This document shows positions 46,875-54,758 of a DNA stretch of 64,000 nt, piece by piece (position 1 is the stretch's first letter; each line of letters opens with the position of its first letter). Below the pieces are notes generated by a model. It did no database searches and was not told where the DNA came from. It worked only from the letters and a program-made list of their open reading frames with translations. Where the stretch lies: assembly GCF_024295805.1 (NCBI RefSeq), contig NZ_JANCLX010000006.1, positions 198,849-262,848 on the forward strand, given 5' to 3'. Made by a program: the position numbers and the translations under genes. Source of the stretch: Streptomyces cucumeris (lineage in GTDB: Bacteria > Actinomycetota > Actinomycetes > Streptomycetales > Streptomycetaceae).

Positions 46875-47429
46875 TCAGACGCCGAGACCCTCCAGGACCA
46901 CCGCGCCCGGCAGTCCGGCCAGCAGTGCGCCCGGCACGATCAGCTTGCCCCGGCGGCCGCCACTGCCGATCACGGCGTGGGGGATCTCCGCGACGGCGGC
47001 GTCCACCAGCAGCGGCCAGCCGTCGGGCAGACCGATGGGCGTGATGCCGCCGAACTCCATACCGCTCTCCCCGGTGGCGGTCCCGGCCGGGGCGAACGAC
47101 GCCTTCCGCGCGCCGAGATGACGGCGGACCACACCGTTGACATCCGCGCGGGTATGGGCCAGCACCATGCAGGCGGCGAGGGTGACCGCACCGCCCCGCT
47201 TGCCCGCGACGACCACGCAGTTGGCGGACTGTTCCAGCAGCCACGCCCCGTAGTGCTCGACGAGTACGGCGGTGTCGGCCCGCTCCGGGTCCGTGTCGAC
47301 GTAGCGCACCTGCTCGACCGGCACGTTCCCGCGCCAGTCGCGCAGGGCGGCGGCGACGGGGGCGGTCAGCAGGTCCAGGCACTCGACAGCGGGGCGGACG
47401 TCGTCGAAGGCATCCATCGGCGTGCTCAT
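46875..47429 (-). CDS. YbaK/EbsC-type aminoacyl-tRNA editing domain protein
   Basis: A 184-residue free-standing editing domain of the prolyl-tRNA synthetase INS type, which hydrolyses mischarged tRNA. The conserved Lys lies in ARKASFAPAGTA, and GGITPIGLPDGWPLLVDAAV with IGSGGRRGKLIVPGALLAGL matches the group. The exact specificity cannot be read from sequence. Confidence 0.87.
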   Translation of the reverse strand: MSTPMDAFDDVRPAVECLDLLTAPVAAALRDWRGNVPVEQVRYVDTDPERADTAVLVEHYGAWLLEQSANCVVVAGKRGGAVTLAACMVLAHTRADVNGVVRRHLGARKASFAPAGTATGESGMEFGGITPIGLPDGWPLLVDAAVAEIPHAVIGSGGRRGKLIVPGALLAGLPGAVVLEGLGV

Positions 47430-47463
47430 GGGGTCACGCTAGCCGAGCGGGCGGACGGACGGT

Positions 47464-48036
47464 TCAGCGAGCGGGCGGGACCGAGACGGCCATGGTCATC
47501 GCCACCGGGACATCGCCGTCGTTGCGGTAGCCATGAGGGGTGTTGGCCTCGAAGGCGGCCGATGTCCCGGTCGGTACGGTGTGCTCCTCGCCGCCCGCCA
47601 CCAGGGTCAGCACCCCCTCCGTCACGACCAGCAGCTCGAAGGTGCCCGCCGGATGCGGATCGGATGTGCTGCCCTCACCGGGCATCAGCCGCCACTCCCA
47701 CAACTCCAGCGGCCCCTCCGCCTCGGTCCCGACGAGCAGCGCGGTGTAGCTTCCCCCGTCGGTGGACCACATCCGCACCGCCTGATCGGCGGGGACCAGG
47801 CGCACCTGCGGTCCCTGTTCATAGTCGAGCAGTGTGGTGATGTTCACCCCGAGGGCGTCGGCCAGCTTCACGGTGGTGCCGACACTGGGGTTGGTGCGGG
47901 CCTGCTCAATCTGGATGATCATGCCCCGGCTGACCCCGGCCCGGGCGGCGAGGGCGTCGAGGGTGTAGCCGCGCTCATTGCGCCAGCGCTTGAGATTGCG
48001 GGCGAGTGACTGCGTGAGCTGGTCGAGGTCCGTCAC
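47464..48036 (-). CDS. XRE-family regulator with C-terminal cupin domain
   Basis: A 190-residue regulator: helix-turn-helix LARNLKRWRNERGYTLDALAARAGVSRGMIIQIE and a cupin sensor (HPAGTFELLVVTEGVLTLVAGGEEHTVPTGTSAAFEANTPHGYRN). Such regulators usually control an adjacent exporter or amino-acid or polyamine gene; here the EamA exporter is divergent. GTG at 48036. Confidence 0.88.
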   Translation of the reverse strand: MTDLDQLTQSLARNLKRWRNERGYTLDALAARAGVSRGMIIQIEQARTNPSVGTTVKLADALGVNITTLLDYEQGPQVRLVPADQAVRMWSTDGGSYTALLVGTEAEGPLELWEWRLMPGEGSTSDPHPAGTFELLVVTEGVLTLVAGGEEHTVPTGTSAAFEANTPHGYRNDGDVPVAMTMAVSVPPAR

Positions 48037-48138
48037 GGTCCGGATGTCCGTCCAATATTTTGAATGGCTTAGTCGAACGCATTGAACTACGGTGGGGTGT
48101 ACTCCCACGTCCAACACACTGTACGGCGAGGTTCCACC

Positions 48139-49014
48139 ATGTCCGCACTCTTCGCTCTTGCCACCAGCCTGCTCTGGGGGCTGGCCGACTTCGGCGGAGG
48201 GCTGCTCACCCGGCGTATGCCCGCCCTCACCGTCGTCGTGGTCTCGCAGACCATCGCGGTGGCCGTCCTCGGGGCGATCGTGGTGGCCACCGGCGGCTGG
48301 TCCGAGGCCGGACCGCAGCTGTGGTTCGCGGTCGCGGCGGGTGTGGTCGGACCGGCCGCGATGCTCTGCTTCTACCGGGCCCTCGCGCTGGGCCCGATGG
48401 GCGTCGTCTCCCCGCTCGGCGCGCTGGGCGGGGTGGCGGTGCCCCTCGGCCTTGCGCTGGTGCTGGGCGAGCGGCCGGGTGTGCTCCAGGTCGCGGGGAT
48501 CGTGGTCGCGGTGGCCGGTGTGGTCCTGGCGAGCGGACCGCAGACCGGCGGCGCGCCCGTCCAGCGGCAGACCCTGGTGCTCACCCTGGTCGCAGCCCTC
48601 GGCTTCGGCTCGGTGATGGCGCTGATCGCGGAGGCGTCCTCGACCCTCACCGGGCTCTTCCTCGCGCTGTTCGTGCAGCGGCTGGGCAATGTGGCGGTCG
48701 GCGGCGCGGCGCTCTACGTCTCCGTCCGGCGCGGCAACCCCGCACTGCCCGAGGGCCCCGAGGGCGGTATCGCCGTGGTCCGGGCGGCACTTCCGGCGCT
48801 CGCGTTCGTGGGCCTGTCCGATGTCGCCGCGAACGGCACCTACAACCTGGCCGCCCACCACGGTCCGGTCGCGGTGGCCGCCGTACTCGCCTCGCTCTAC
48901 CCGGTGGTGACCGCGCTCGCGGCCCGCGGGCTGCTCAACGAGCGGCTGCGGGCGATCCAGGCGGGCGGTGCGGGACTGGCGCTGGTCGGAACCCTGCTGC
49001 TGGCGACGGGCTGA
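48139..49014 (+). CDS. EamA/DMT-family transporter
   Basis: A 291-residue membrane protein with ten predicted hydrophobic helices in two EamA repeats (SALFALATSLLWGLADFGGG ... and VLTLVAALGFGSVMALIAEAS ...). Members export metabolites or amino acids. ATG at 48139 follows GCGAGG. It is divergent from the XRE-cupin regulator, likely its controller; the AT-rich 48045-48095 stretch between them holds the promoters, with GTGGG/CCCAC at 48098-48114 as possible operator. Confidence 0.88.
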   Translation: MSALFALATSLLWGLADFGGGLLTRRMPALTVVVVSQTIAVAVLGAIVVATGGWSEAGPQLWFAVAAGVVGPAAMLCFYRALALGPMGVVSPLGALGGVAVPLGLALVLGERPGVLQVAGIVVAVAGVVLASGPQTGGAPVQRQTLVLTLVAALGFGSVMALIAEASSTLTGLFLALFVQRLGNVAVGGAALYVSVRRGNPALPEGPEGGIAVVRAALPALAFVGLSDVAANGTYNLAAHHGPVAVAAVLASLYPVVTALAARGLLNERLRAIQAGGAGLALVGTLLLATG

Positions 49015-49093
49015 GGGACCGGCGGGGTGCCCGGGCCCGCGGGGTCGCCCGGTCGGCGCCCGCGCATCCTCGGCGGCCTCAAGGGCTCAGGGC

Positions 49094-49831
49094 TCAGGCG
49101 TCCACCAGCGCCCGCACGAAGCGGCGGCGGTCACCGGGCTGGTCACGGAACCAGGCGCCGAGCCAGTGTTCGGCCTCGGGCAGCACGAGATGGCCGAGAA
49201 CGGCCTCCTCGGCCAGCGCGTCCGCCACGGCCTCGGTCACCTCCGGCGGGATGACCTCGTCCCGGGCGGGCACCGCGAGGACCGCCCGCGCGCGGTAGGC
49301 GCGGAAGGTGTCGAGGGCGGCGGAGGAGCGCCAGCTCTCCGGGGTGCGGATGATCTCGGTGAAGCCGGATCCGGCACGGAACGGCACCTGCCAGGCGTCA
49401 CGGGCGTAGACGGCGGGTGCGCACAGGCCGATCGTGGTGACCCGTGGACCGTAGTGGACCAGCAGATCGGCGACCGTCTGACCGCTCATGCTGAACCCGA
49501 TGAGGACCAGTTCATCGGAAGCGGGTACCGACTGGTCGATCAGAGCGCGGGCCTGGGTGAACCGCCGCTCCAGGCTCAACTCGCCCAGTTCACCGGAGCT
49601 TTCGCCATGGCCGGAGAAGTCGCAGGCGACGGCGGTACGGCCGGTGGCCGCCAGGTCCCGCATCAGGCCGAGCATGCGCTCCTTGTCACTGGTCCCGGCG
49701 CCGTGCAGCACCACCGCGGTGGCGCCCACCGCCGGGGCAGCGGGGGCGAACGCGGCACAGCCGAGCCGCTCGCCGTCGCCCGCCACGAAGAAGCGGCGCG
49801 GTTCCTGTGTCTGCTCTTGCCTGGTCCCCAT
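49094..49831 (-). CDS. Alpha/beta hydrolase (dienelactone/prolyl oligopeptidase-like)
   Basis: A 245-residue hydrolase: VVLHGAGTSDKERM (oxyanion), DFSGHGES, nucleophile elbow IGFSMSGQT, Asp in VPARDEVIPPEV and His in EAEHWLGAW. ATG at 49831 was chosen because the longer in-frame extension has no coding character. It is divergent from the gene cut by the prophage. Substrate unknown. Confidence 0.85.
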   Translation of the reverse strand: MGTRQEQTQEPRRFFVAGDGERLGCAAFAPAAPAVGATAVVLHGAGTSDKERMLGLMRDLAATGRTAVACDFSGHGESSGELGELSLERRFTQARALIDQSVPASDELVLIGFSMSGQTVADLLVHYGPRVTTIGLCAPAVYARDAWQVPFRAGSGFTEIIRTPESWRSSAALDTFRAYRARAVLAVPARDEVIPPEVTEAVADALAEEAVLGHLVLPEAEHWLGAWFRDQPGDRRRFVRALVDA

Positions 49832-49958
49832 GGACCCTCCCGGTGTTCCCACGGAGATCAGGACGCATGATCGATTGCTGTGGTTCCGCCGGTTGCGGTG
49901 GTTCGGTACGGGGGTACCGTGCCGGGGACATGCCCAGACGGACCGAGGGAGACATGCT

Positions 49959-50156
49959 GTGACGGAGCGGGCGTTGATAGCCGGGGTGGGCGGCAGGGAG
50001 CCGAAGGTCGACCCGGAGGCGTTCGCCGCCCCGACATCCGTGGTCATCGGTGAGGTGTCGGTGGCACCGGAGGCGAGCGTCTGGTACCACGCCGTGCTCC
50101 GCGGGGACACCGCACCGATCAGTGTCGGGGCGCAGAGCAACATCCAGGACAACTAG
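49959..50156 (+). pseudogene. Gamma-carbonic anhydrase family gene, 5' remnant cut by the prophage
   Basis: 65 residues of a left-handed beta-helix hexapeptide-repeat protein: REPKVDPEAFAAPTSVVIGEV, SVAPEASVWYHAVLRGD and ISVGAQSNIQDN are the usual first coils of gamma-carbonic anhydrases. Normal members continue for about 110 more residues (with the zinc His ligands after NIQDN), but here a stop occurs in foreign sequence two codons later. GTG at 49959 has GAGGGAG before it. The 3' half should lie at the far phage end. Confidence 0.87.
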
Positions 50157-50165
50157 GATTTACCC
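50130..50165. other. attL: left junction of the prophage inside the gamma-carbonic-anhydrase gene
   Basis: Homology to the host gene stops at about ATCCAGGACAACT (ends about 50155). The core bases shared by attB and attP are within this interval; only the right junction can fix them. Integration in a coding gene is typical of large serine integrases. GC content drops and gene style changes from here on. Confidence 0.75.
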
Positions 50166-50436
50166 TCTGACCTGCGGAAACGCGGCGCTTAAACCCCCAA
50201 GGTAGACCCCCCTCGGGGTCGCGTCAACGCCCCCAAACCCCCGCATTCGAACGTCCATCCGAATGCGCCATTGAGGGGCGATCTCGAATTTCGGGATACC
50301 CCAACATGCGGGAAGCTGCATGCGTATACTTGTATTGAACCTAGACGGTTCGGGGCTTGACCAGCTTCCCATTGGCAGCTAGTCAGGCACCCCACTAGCT
50401 TGATCAACAAGCTTCCCCCACCTCGAAGGACCCCTT
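50157..50436 (+). promoter_or_regulatory. Phage-end control region before the first HTH gene
   Basis: 280 bases without a gene. CGCATTCG/CGAATGCG (about 50242-50267) is a perfect inverted repeat, and GACCCC/GGGGTC lies before it. A good promoter is TTGACC (50357-50362), 17 bases, TAGTCA (50380-50385). GCTAGT (50378-50383) and ACTAGC (50394-50399) form an inverted repeat over its -10, and GAACCTAG with GGTTC (50337-50351) another, matching the CTAG-type motifs found all along the phage arm. Confidence 0.55.
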
Positions 50437-50922
50437 ATGCCGGCCCCCAGACAACTTCCAACGAGCGACGTACTGAGAGACCACCGCTCGAAAGGTAAGA
50501 CGTACCAAGAGATTGCGGATATGTACGGGGTCACGAAGGGGGCCGTGTACTGGCAGCTTCGAGACGCTGGCCTGGCGAAGCAGAGGCCCGACCACAAGAA
50601 GTACCTTCCGTGGACGGTCAAGACGGAGCACGCGCACGCGCGCCCCGCAATGATGCTGCGCCTGCTCTCGCGCCGGGAACAGGGTGACACCCTGCCCGAG
50701 GTGAAAGAGAGGATGCTCGATAAGTGGCTCAATGAGGTGAAGGCCGCGGATGTCGTGGTCTGCTATCACCGGGATATGGGCCCCAATCCGGCTAACCCGA
50801 CTACTGGCGGGTTCTACTACTCGAAGCGTCGAGCCGCGGATGGTGATGATCTCGTTCGCGATACCAGCGATGACGATACTTCCAGCCTTCCCAAGATCGT
50901 AGATCCTTCCGGTTCGCGATAG
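50437..50922 (+). CDS. Phage helix-turn-helix protein
   Basis: A 161-residue protein. Residues 10-45 (VLRDHRSKGKTYQEIADMYGVTKGAVYWQLRDAGL) are a helix-turn-helix; the rest (KTEHAHARPAMMLRLLSRREQGDTLP, LNEVKAADVVVCYHRDMGPNP) is specific to actinophages and I know no function. As first gene at the phage end with CTAG operators over its promoter it could be a regulator of lysogeny, but this is inference. AAGGA precedes ATG at 50437. Confidence 0.72.
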   Translation: MPAPRQLPTSDVLRDHRSKGKTYQEIADMYGVTKGAVYWQLRDAGLAKQRPDHKKYLPWTVKTEHAHARPAMMLRLLSRREQGDTLPEVKERMLDKWLNEVKAADVVVCYHRDMGPNPANPTTGGFYYSKRRAADGDDLVRDTSDDDTSSLPKIVDPSGSR

Positions 50923-50956
50923 CGGCGTGTAAACGATTTCCACGGGGGAGAAGCCG

Positions 50957-50989
50957 GGCCGTCCTACAAGGGGGTAGGGCGGCCTTTCT
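50957..50989 (+). terminator. Rho-independent terminator after the HTH gene
   Basis: GGCCGTCCTAC (50957-50967) pairs with GTAGGGCGGCC (50974-50984, one G-T pair), followed by TTTCTG. Confidence 0.8.
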
Positions 50990-50997
50990 GCTGCCCT

Positions 50998-51053
50998 GAA
51001 GCTAGTATTTGACTCCGCCAGGGGGGCCGGGCGAAGATGAATATGTCAGCGAG
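50998..51053 (+). promoter_or_regulatory. Phage promoter with CTAG motif, whiB-like operon
   Basis: GAAGCTAGTATTTGAC (50998-51013) contains the CTAG-centred motif. TTGACT (51009-51014), 18 bases, GAAGAT (51033-51038) form a promoter; GTCAGCGAG begins six bases later at 51045, as at the other phage promoters. Confidence 0.6.
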
Positions 51054-51133
51054 GGAAGCCACGGAGGAACCGGCAAGAAGTCGGGGACGTGAGCAATACC
51101 GGCGGCCAAATACACCGGCATAAGTGAGGCGTC

Positions 51134-51469
51134 TTGTCGTACCCCTGTGAGGTCAGTCCCGAGTTCTGGTTCTCGGAGAATTCCCGGGACATGGAAGACG
51201 CGAAAGAAGCGTGTGGCCATTGCCCGGCCCGCACTGAGTGCGCCGAACTGGGCGAGGATGAGGAATTTGGCGTATGGGGTGGACTGTCCCCGGATGACCG
51301 AAAGGCCGCCAAGCGGTTCCGGGTGGTCATGATCGAGGAGACGTTGAACGCGAAGGTCAGGGGCATGCAGGCTGAGGGGATGTCGATCTCTGCCATGGCG
51401 CGTGAACTCGACATGCCGCGCAAGACCCTAGCCGACCGTTTGCGCCGGATTAGCGGCCTTGCCGCCTAG
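51134..51469 (+). CDS. Phage WhiB-like protein fused to a C-terminal HTH
   Basis: A 111-residue protein. Cys5, Cys27, Cys30 and Cys36 (CEVSPEFWF ... ACGHCPARTEC) give the WhiB 4Fe-4S cluster set and GVWGGLSPDDRK is the family turn that meets sigma region 4. Unlike host Wbl proteins, residues 65-111 (LNAKVRGMQAEGMSISAMARELDMPRKTLADRLRRI) look like an added helix-turn-helix instead of a short basic tail. TTG start at 51134. Phage WhiBs can redirect or block host transcription (known for mycobacteriophage TM4 WhiBTM4). Confidence 0.85.
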   Translation: MSYPCEVSPEFWFSENSRDMEDAKEACGHCPARTECAELGEDEEFGVWGGLSPDDRKAAKRFRVVMIEETLNAKVRGMQAEGMSISAMARELDMPRKTLADRLRRISGLAA

Positions 51470-51546
51470 AGGGAACTTGAGTTTCCCTTGAGGTAAGGCA
51501 AAGCTAAGTATAACGATCACATAACGCAGTAGTTGAAGTTGCAAGA
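51470..51546 (+). promoter_or_regulatory. Hairpin and promoter-like sequence before the 51547 gene
   Basis: AGGGAA (51470-51475) pairs with TTCCCT (51483-51488), a weak terminator. Next, TTGAGG (51488-51493), 15 bases, TATAAC (51509-51514) overlaps AAAGCTAAGTATAAC, a loose copy of the CTAG motif. The stretch is very AT-rich. Confidence 0.4.
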
Positions 51547-51948
51547 ATGTGTAGGCCCTGTGAAGTTATACGGGGTAAGCTTCGATCCCGAGTGCTACTG
51601 ACGGCGCGCGGGAACCGAAATCATATTGGTGTGGTACTGGCCGCCGGGACAACAAGAATGCTCGTAGACAGCTCGACCGGGATTGATCTCAACAACGCGG
51701 GTGAAGACCTTCAGGGGGTTGACATCCTCATGGATGTGCCGCAAGTAATCTCGGTCGTGAGAGTTCGATACGCCAACGGAACGCGCCTCGAAATCTCGTA
51801 CTGCGGTAAGAACACCGAAGGTGAAGACGTACAGACCGCCCGCGAAATGATGCCCATAAGAGCCATAGCCCTTAAGGGCTGGTATAGCGACACGCTCGGG
51901 TGCGATCACGGCGACGAGTACACGACCGCATATTGGGTTTTCGAGTAA
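51547..51948 (+). CDS. Phage hypothetical protein
   Basis: A 133-residue protein I do not recognise. It starts with a Cys pair (MCRPCEVIRGK), has a beta-rich middle (VVLAAGTTRMLVDSSTG, VISVVRVRYANGTRLEISYCG) and ends with CDHGDEYTTAYWVFE. Base composition is lower in GC than its neighbours, suggesting recent gain. No ribosome site precedes ATG 51547. Confidence 0.6.
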   Translation: MCRPCEVIRGKLRSRVLLTARGNRNHIGVVLAAGTTRMLVDSSTGIDLNNAGEDLQGVDILMDVPQVISVVRVRYANGTRLEISYCGKNTEGEDVQTAREMMPIRAIALKGWYSDTLGCDHGDEYTTAYWVFE

Positions 51949-51978
51949 CCCAACACTCAACAACTGAATACCGAACCA

Positions 51979-52009
51979 GGGGCAGCTAACCAGGCTGCCC
52001 CTTCTGTTT
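51979..52009 (+). terminator. Rho-independent terminator
   Basis: GGGGCAGC (51979-51986) pairs with GCTGCCCC (51994-52001), followed by TTCTGTTT. Confidence 0.85.
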
Positions 52010-52014
52010 GCCCT

Positions 52015-52031
52015 GAACCTAGCATTTGGAA
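52015..52031 (+). promoter_or_regulatory. CTAG operator-like motif (copy at 52015)
   Basis: GAACCTAGCATTTGGAA, directly after a terminator and 15 bases before the next start codon. No -10 fits between, so it looks like a protein-binding site (stoperator-like) rather than a promoter. Confidence 0.55.
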
Positions 52032-52045
52032 AAGAGAGAGCCTGT

Positions 52046-52297
52046 ATGTCTACCGCCGACGCCTTCAACGACGCCCCCACGATGAACTTCGCCGACATCG
52101 ACGGCCGCCCCATCGCTGTGCGCCCCCTCCGTGACGCTGGCCTCGGCCGGAACGTGGTCGAACTGGTCGTTCACGGCGCGACCGTCCGCCTCTCGAACGC
52201 TGTCGTCCCCCAGTTCGTGGACGGCGTGACCATGGCTGCTTTCCTCGGCGAGATCGAGAACGTCGCCACCGGAAACCACACCCCCACCGGGGCGTGA
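52046..52297 (+). CDS. Phage small hypothetical protein
   Basis: An 83-residue protein (FADIDGRPIAVRPLRDAGLG, NVVELVVHGATVRLSNAVVP) that looks beta-rich and has no family known to me. It overlaps the nuclease gene by four bases (GTGA), so the two are translated together; it may assist the nuclease. Confidence 0.65.
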   Translation: MSTADAFNDAPTMNFADIDGRPIAVRPLRDAGLGRNVVELVVHGATVRLSNAVVPQFVDGVTMAAFLGEIENVATGNHTPTGA

Positions 52298-53115
52298 CGG
52301 TGGCCCATCGCTCCGTATCGCAGTACACCGGGTTCGTACGCTGCGGTGAGGCGTACCGGCTAGAGAAGGTCGCCAAAGCTCCCCAGAATCAAGCCGGTTG
52401 GTTCATCCAAGGGACCGCCTACCACGAAGCCGTGGAGAAGTGGGAGAAGAGCCACCGGGCCTACGGGCCCGACCAGATGGCCGAGTGGTTCGAAGAAGCA
52501 TGGGAGCGAGAGCACGCGGCGGCCCTGGCCGTCGAACCGGACGTGACCCGGTGGCTCACCGGGGGCACCACGAAGCCGGAGAACGACCTGAAGAAGCGTC
52601 GTGAGCGTGGACGCGGGCAGGTCGAAGCCTACTTTGAGTACGCGATAGAAGCGCCCGAACGCATCTGGGAACCGGTCGACGGACAGCCGGCCATTGAGCT
52701 TCCGTTCACGCTCGTCCTCGACGGGATCGAAGTCCGCGGGTTCATTGATCAGGTGGTGGAGTACCCGGACGGCCACCTTCGAGTCAGGGACCTGAAGACG
52801 GGGACTCGGCTCCCCGATACGCCTTTTCAGCTAGCCGTCTACGACCATGCGCTGAACGACATGTTCGGCGTGAAGCCGGGATTCGGTGACTTCTTCATGG
52901 CGAAGAACAATGCCCCCACCGACCCGTGGAACCTTCAGGACTACTCGCTAGAGAAGGTCAAGCGATGGTTCCGGAACATGGATAGGGCCGTTCGCCTCGG
53001 CCTGTTCCTCCCCAACCCTGGCGACGCTTGCCGTACCTGTACGGTCCGGCGCTTCTGCGATGTCAACGGCGTGGACGCACGCCAGTACCCCTATCAGGAG
53101 AGTGTGAATGTCTGA
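52294..53115 (+). CDS. Phage PD-(D/E)XK nuclease with four-cysteine Fe-S set (Cas4/AddB-like)
   Basis: A 273-residue RecB-family exonuclease. Nuclease residues are GTAYHE (His44), GFIDQVVEYPDG (Asp), RVRDLKTG (Asp and Lys) and QLAVYDHAL (Gln, Tyr). Cys17 in VRCGEAYRL and the late trio CRTCTVRRFC supply the four ligands of a 4Fe-4S cluster, as in Cas4 and AddB. Probably a DNA-end processing enzyme for phage recombination or replication, working with the ATPase and RusA downstream. GTG start overlapping the previous gene. Confidence 0.88.
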   Translation: MTVAHRSVSQYTGFVRCGEAYRLEKVAKAPQNQAGWFIQGTAYHEAVEKWEKSHRAYGPDQMAEWFEEAWEREHAAALAVEPDVTRWLTGGTTKPENDLKKRRERGRGQVEAYFEYAIEAPERIWEPVDGQPAIELPFTLVLDGIEVRGFIDQVVEYPDGHLRVRDLKTGTRLPDTPFQLAVYDHALNDMFGVKPGFGDFFMAKNNAPTDPWNLQDYSLEKVKRWFRNMDRAVRLGLFLPNPGDACRTCTVRRFCDVNGVDARQYPYQESVNV

Positions 53116-53539
53116 GTCCGAGAAGTTCTCTGTGACCCTGAAGTCCCACGGTGGCCATGACGCCACCTGGGTTGTGATCAAGGCCGATTCGCAGGCCGAG
53201 TTGGTCGACCTTCTCGACGGGTACACGAAGACGGGAATCTCGGCCCTGATCGGTGAGGCCGTGAGCGCCCTTCGGGCCGAAGAGACCCTTGGCGCTCAGC
53301 TCGGGGCGCGCCCGGTTGAGCACCCCGGCAACTATGACCGCGGTGCCCAGGCCCCCGCCCCGGCGCCCGCTCAGGCCCCGGCCGGCCAGACCCCGTACGG
53401 CACTCCGCCCACCTGTCCGCACGGACAGAAGCGGTTCCTTGAGAAGCCGTACAAGAACAAGCCGGGAACCTGGCGAGCCTGGGCGTGCCCCGCCCCGCAG
53501 GGAACCCCGGACGCGTGCTCTCTGGAGTTCATTCGCTAG
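53108..53539 (+). CDS. Phage hypothetical protein with C-terminal zinc-ribbon-like cysteines
   Basis: A 143-residue protein: an N-terminal alpha/beta part (KFSVTLKSHGGHDATWVVIKADSQAELVDLL), a Pro/Ala linker (residues 78-100), and an end with CPHGQKRFLEKPYKNKPGTWRAWACPAPQGTPDAC that could bind zinc. It overlaps the nuclease gene by eight bases and belongs to the replication block; an ssDNA-binding or accessory role is possible but not shown. Confidence 0.65.
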   Translation: MSESEKFSVTLKSHGGHDATWVVIKADSQAELVDLLDGYTKTGISALIGEAVSALRAEETLGAQLGARPVEHPGNYDRGAQAPAPAPAQAPAGQTPYGTPPTCPHGQKRFLEKPYKNKPGTWRAWACPAPQGTPDACSLEFIR

Positions 53540-53543
53540 GCCC

Positions 53544-53610
53544 GAACCTAGTATTTGGAATGGCAGGGGCGCGACTGCCAGGCCGTGAGGCCGCCCAACG
53601 CGCCTTTCTC
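53544..53610 (+). promoter_or_regulatory. CTAG motif followed closely by a branched terminator
   Basis: GAACCTAGTATTTGGAA (53544-53560), then GGCGCG (53568-53573) pairing with CGCGCC (53599-53604) around an inner GGCC/GGCC hairpin, then TTTCTC. Downstream, GTTTAAAC (53617-53624) precedes the next gene. The order differs from other cassettes, where the terminator comes first. Confidence 0.5.
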
Positions 53611-53643
53611 ATGCCCGTTTAAACAAGCCCGCGGAGTGCCCCC

Positions 53644-53943
53644 ATGCCTACGAACCTCGACGCCCAGAAGACCCGTGACGCCGCTATCGCCCAGGTGGAC
53701 GCGAACGCGGATGACGAGTGGAAGCGATACGCCCTCGGCTTCGTTGCCGAAGTGTCCGGCGTCCTCGACGACTTCACCACTGACGATCTCTGGGACCTGG
53801 GCTTGATCAAGCCGCGTGAGCCGCGCGCCCTCGGCCCCGTGATGCGTCGAGCCGCGAAGCGCGGCCTGATCGCCACCACTGGCGAATTCCGGAAGAGCCG
53901 CTATCGCAACTGCGCCCCCCTGCCTGTCTGGGCTTCCGCCTAA
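53644..53943 (+). CDS. Phage winged-helix-like replication-region protein
   Basis: A 99-residue protein: a helical start (KTRDAAIAQVDANADDEWKRYAL) then DDFTTDDLWDLGLIKPREPRALGPVMRRAAKRGLIATTGEFRKSRYRN, which reads as a winged helix common in actinophage early regions. Placed just before the RecA/DnaB-like ATPase, it could load it on DNA (inference). ATG at 53644. Confidence 0.65.
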   Translation: MPTNLDAQKTRDAAIAQVDANADDEWKRYALGFVAEVSGVLDDFTTDDLWDLGLIKPREPRALGPVMRRAAKRGLIATTGEFRKSRYRNCAPLPVWASA

Positions 53944-53963
53944 GAACTCTCGAAGGATCGCCC

Positions 53964-54758
53964 TTGTACACGATTGTTCGAGCGAAGGGCGATGCCGGTA
54001 AGACCGGCGAACCCCTCCCCGTACTCTTCAAGACCTTCGCCGCGAACACCGTCCATTTCCGCCGAGGACAGTTCACGATTATCTCTGCGGCGCCCGGTGT
54101 CGGTAAGTCTGCCCTCTCCATGGCCCTGGCCCTACACGCCCGCGTGCCGGCCTTCTACTTCAGCGCGGACACCGACCCCCAAACCATGTTCGTTCGCTGC
54201 GCCGCGAACGTCTCGGGCTGGTCGACCAGGGACATCGAGAACGCGCTAGAACACGGCAAGACCACGGCCGTAGAAGCCCAGTTGGACGGCTTCGATCACC
54301 TTCGTTGGGACTTCACCGCGAGCCTAACGATTGATGACCTCGAAGCCGAGCTGAAGGCTTTCGCGGTCACCTACGGCATGTGGCCGGAACTAATCATCGT
54401 GGACAACCTGTCCAATGTCGTCCCGGACGCCGAGGGCGACAGTAACTCTTATGTCGCCCTGGAGAAGGTCTGTGAATACCTTCATGAGCTAGCCCGCATG
54501 ACGGGCGCGTGCGTGGTGGCTCTGCACCACGTAAAAGGCGACAGCAACGACGGGAATTCGCCGGTACCCCTGTCCCAGATCAAGGGGCAGATAGGCCGCG
54601 TGCCGGAAATGATTCTCACCCTTCACCGCATCGGTGACGACGCTTCGCGCCAGATGGGCGTGTCGGTCGTGAAAAACCGAACCGGAAAGGCGGACGCGTC
54701 CGGCGCCATGATCCTCTATCTCGACGCCGACATGGAACGCATGAGGCTCGCCGGATGA
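53964..54758 (+). CDS. Phage RecA/DnaB-like ATPase (helicase or recombinase)
   Basis: A 264-residue AAA_25/DnaB-like ATPase: Walker A ISAAPGVGKSALSMAL (Lys48), Walker B ELIIVDNLSNVV, the sensor block GACVVALHHVKG, and the late RIGDDASRQMGVSVVKNRTGKAD. It lacks the N-terminal domain of DnaB and is closer in size to RepA or KaiC-like phage helicases. TTG at 53964 after AAGGA. The RusA gene overlaps its stop, so the two act in the same replication/recombination step. Confidence 0.85.
   Translation: MYTIVRAKGDAGKTGEPLPVLFKTFAANTVHFRRGQFTIISAAPGVGKSALSMALALHARVPAFYFSADTDPQTMFVRCAANVSGWSTRDIENALEHGKTTAVEAQLDGFDHLRWDFTASLTIDDLEAELKAFAVTYGMWPELIIVDNLSNVVPDAEGDSNSYVALEKVCEYLHELARMTGACVVALHHVKGDSNDGNSPVPLSQIKGQIGRVPEMILTLHRIGDDASRQMGVSVVKNRTGKADASGAMILYLDADMERMRLAG

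Noticed and set aside
50100..50440. tRNA gene as attachment site
   Set aside because: No cloverleaf or TTCGAATCC-type arm is present; the junction is inside a protein-coding gene.
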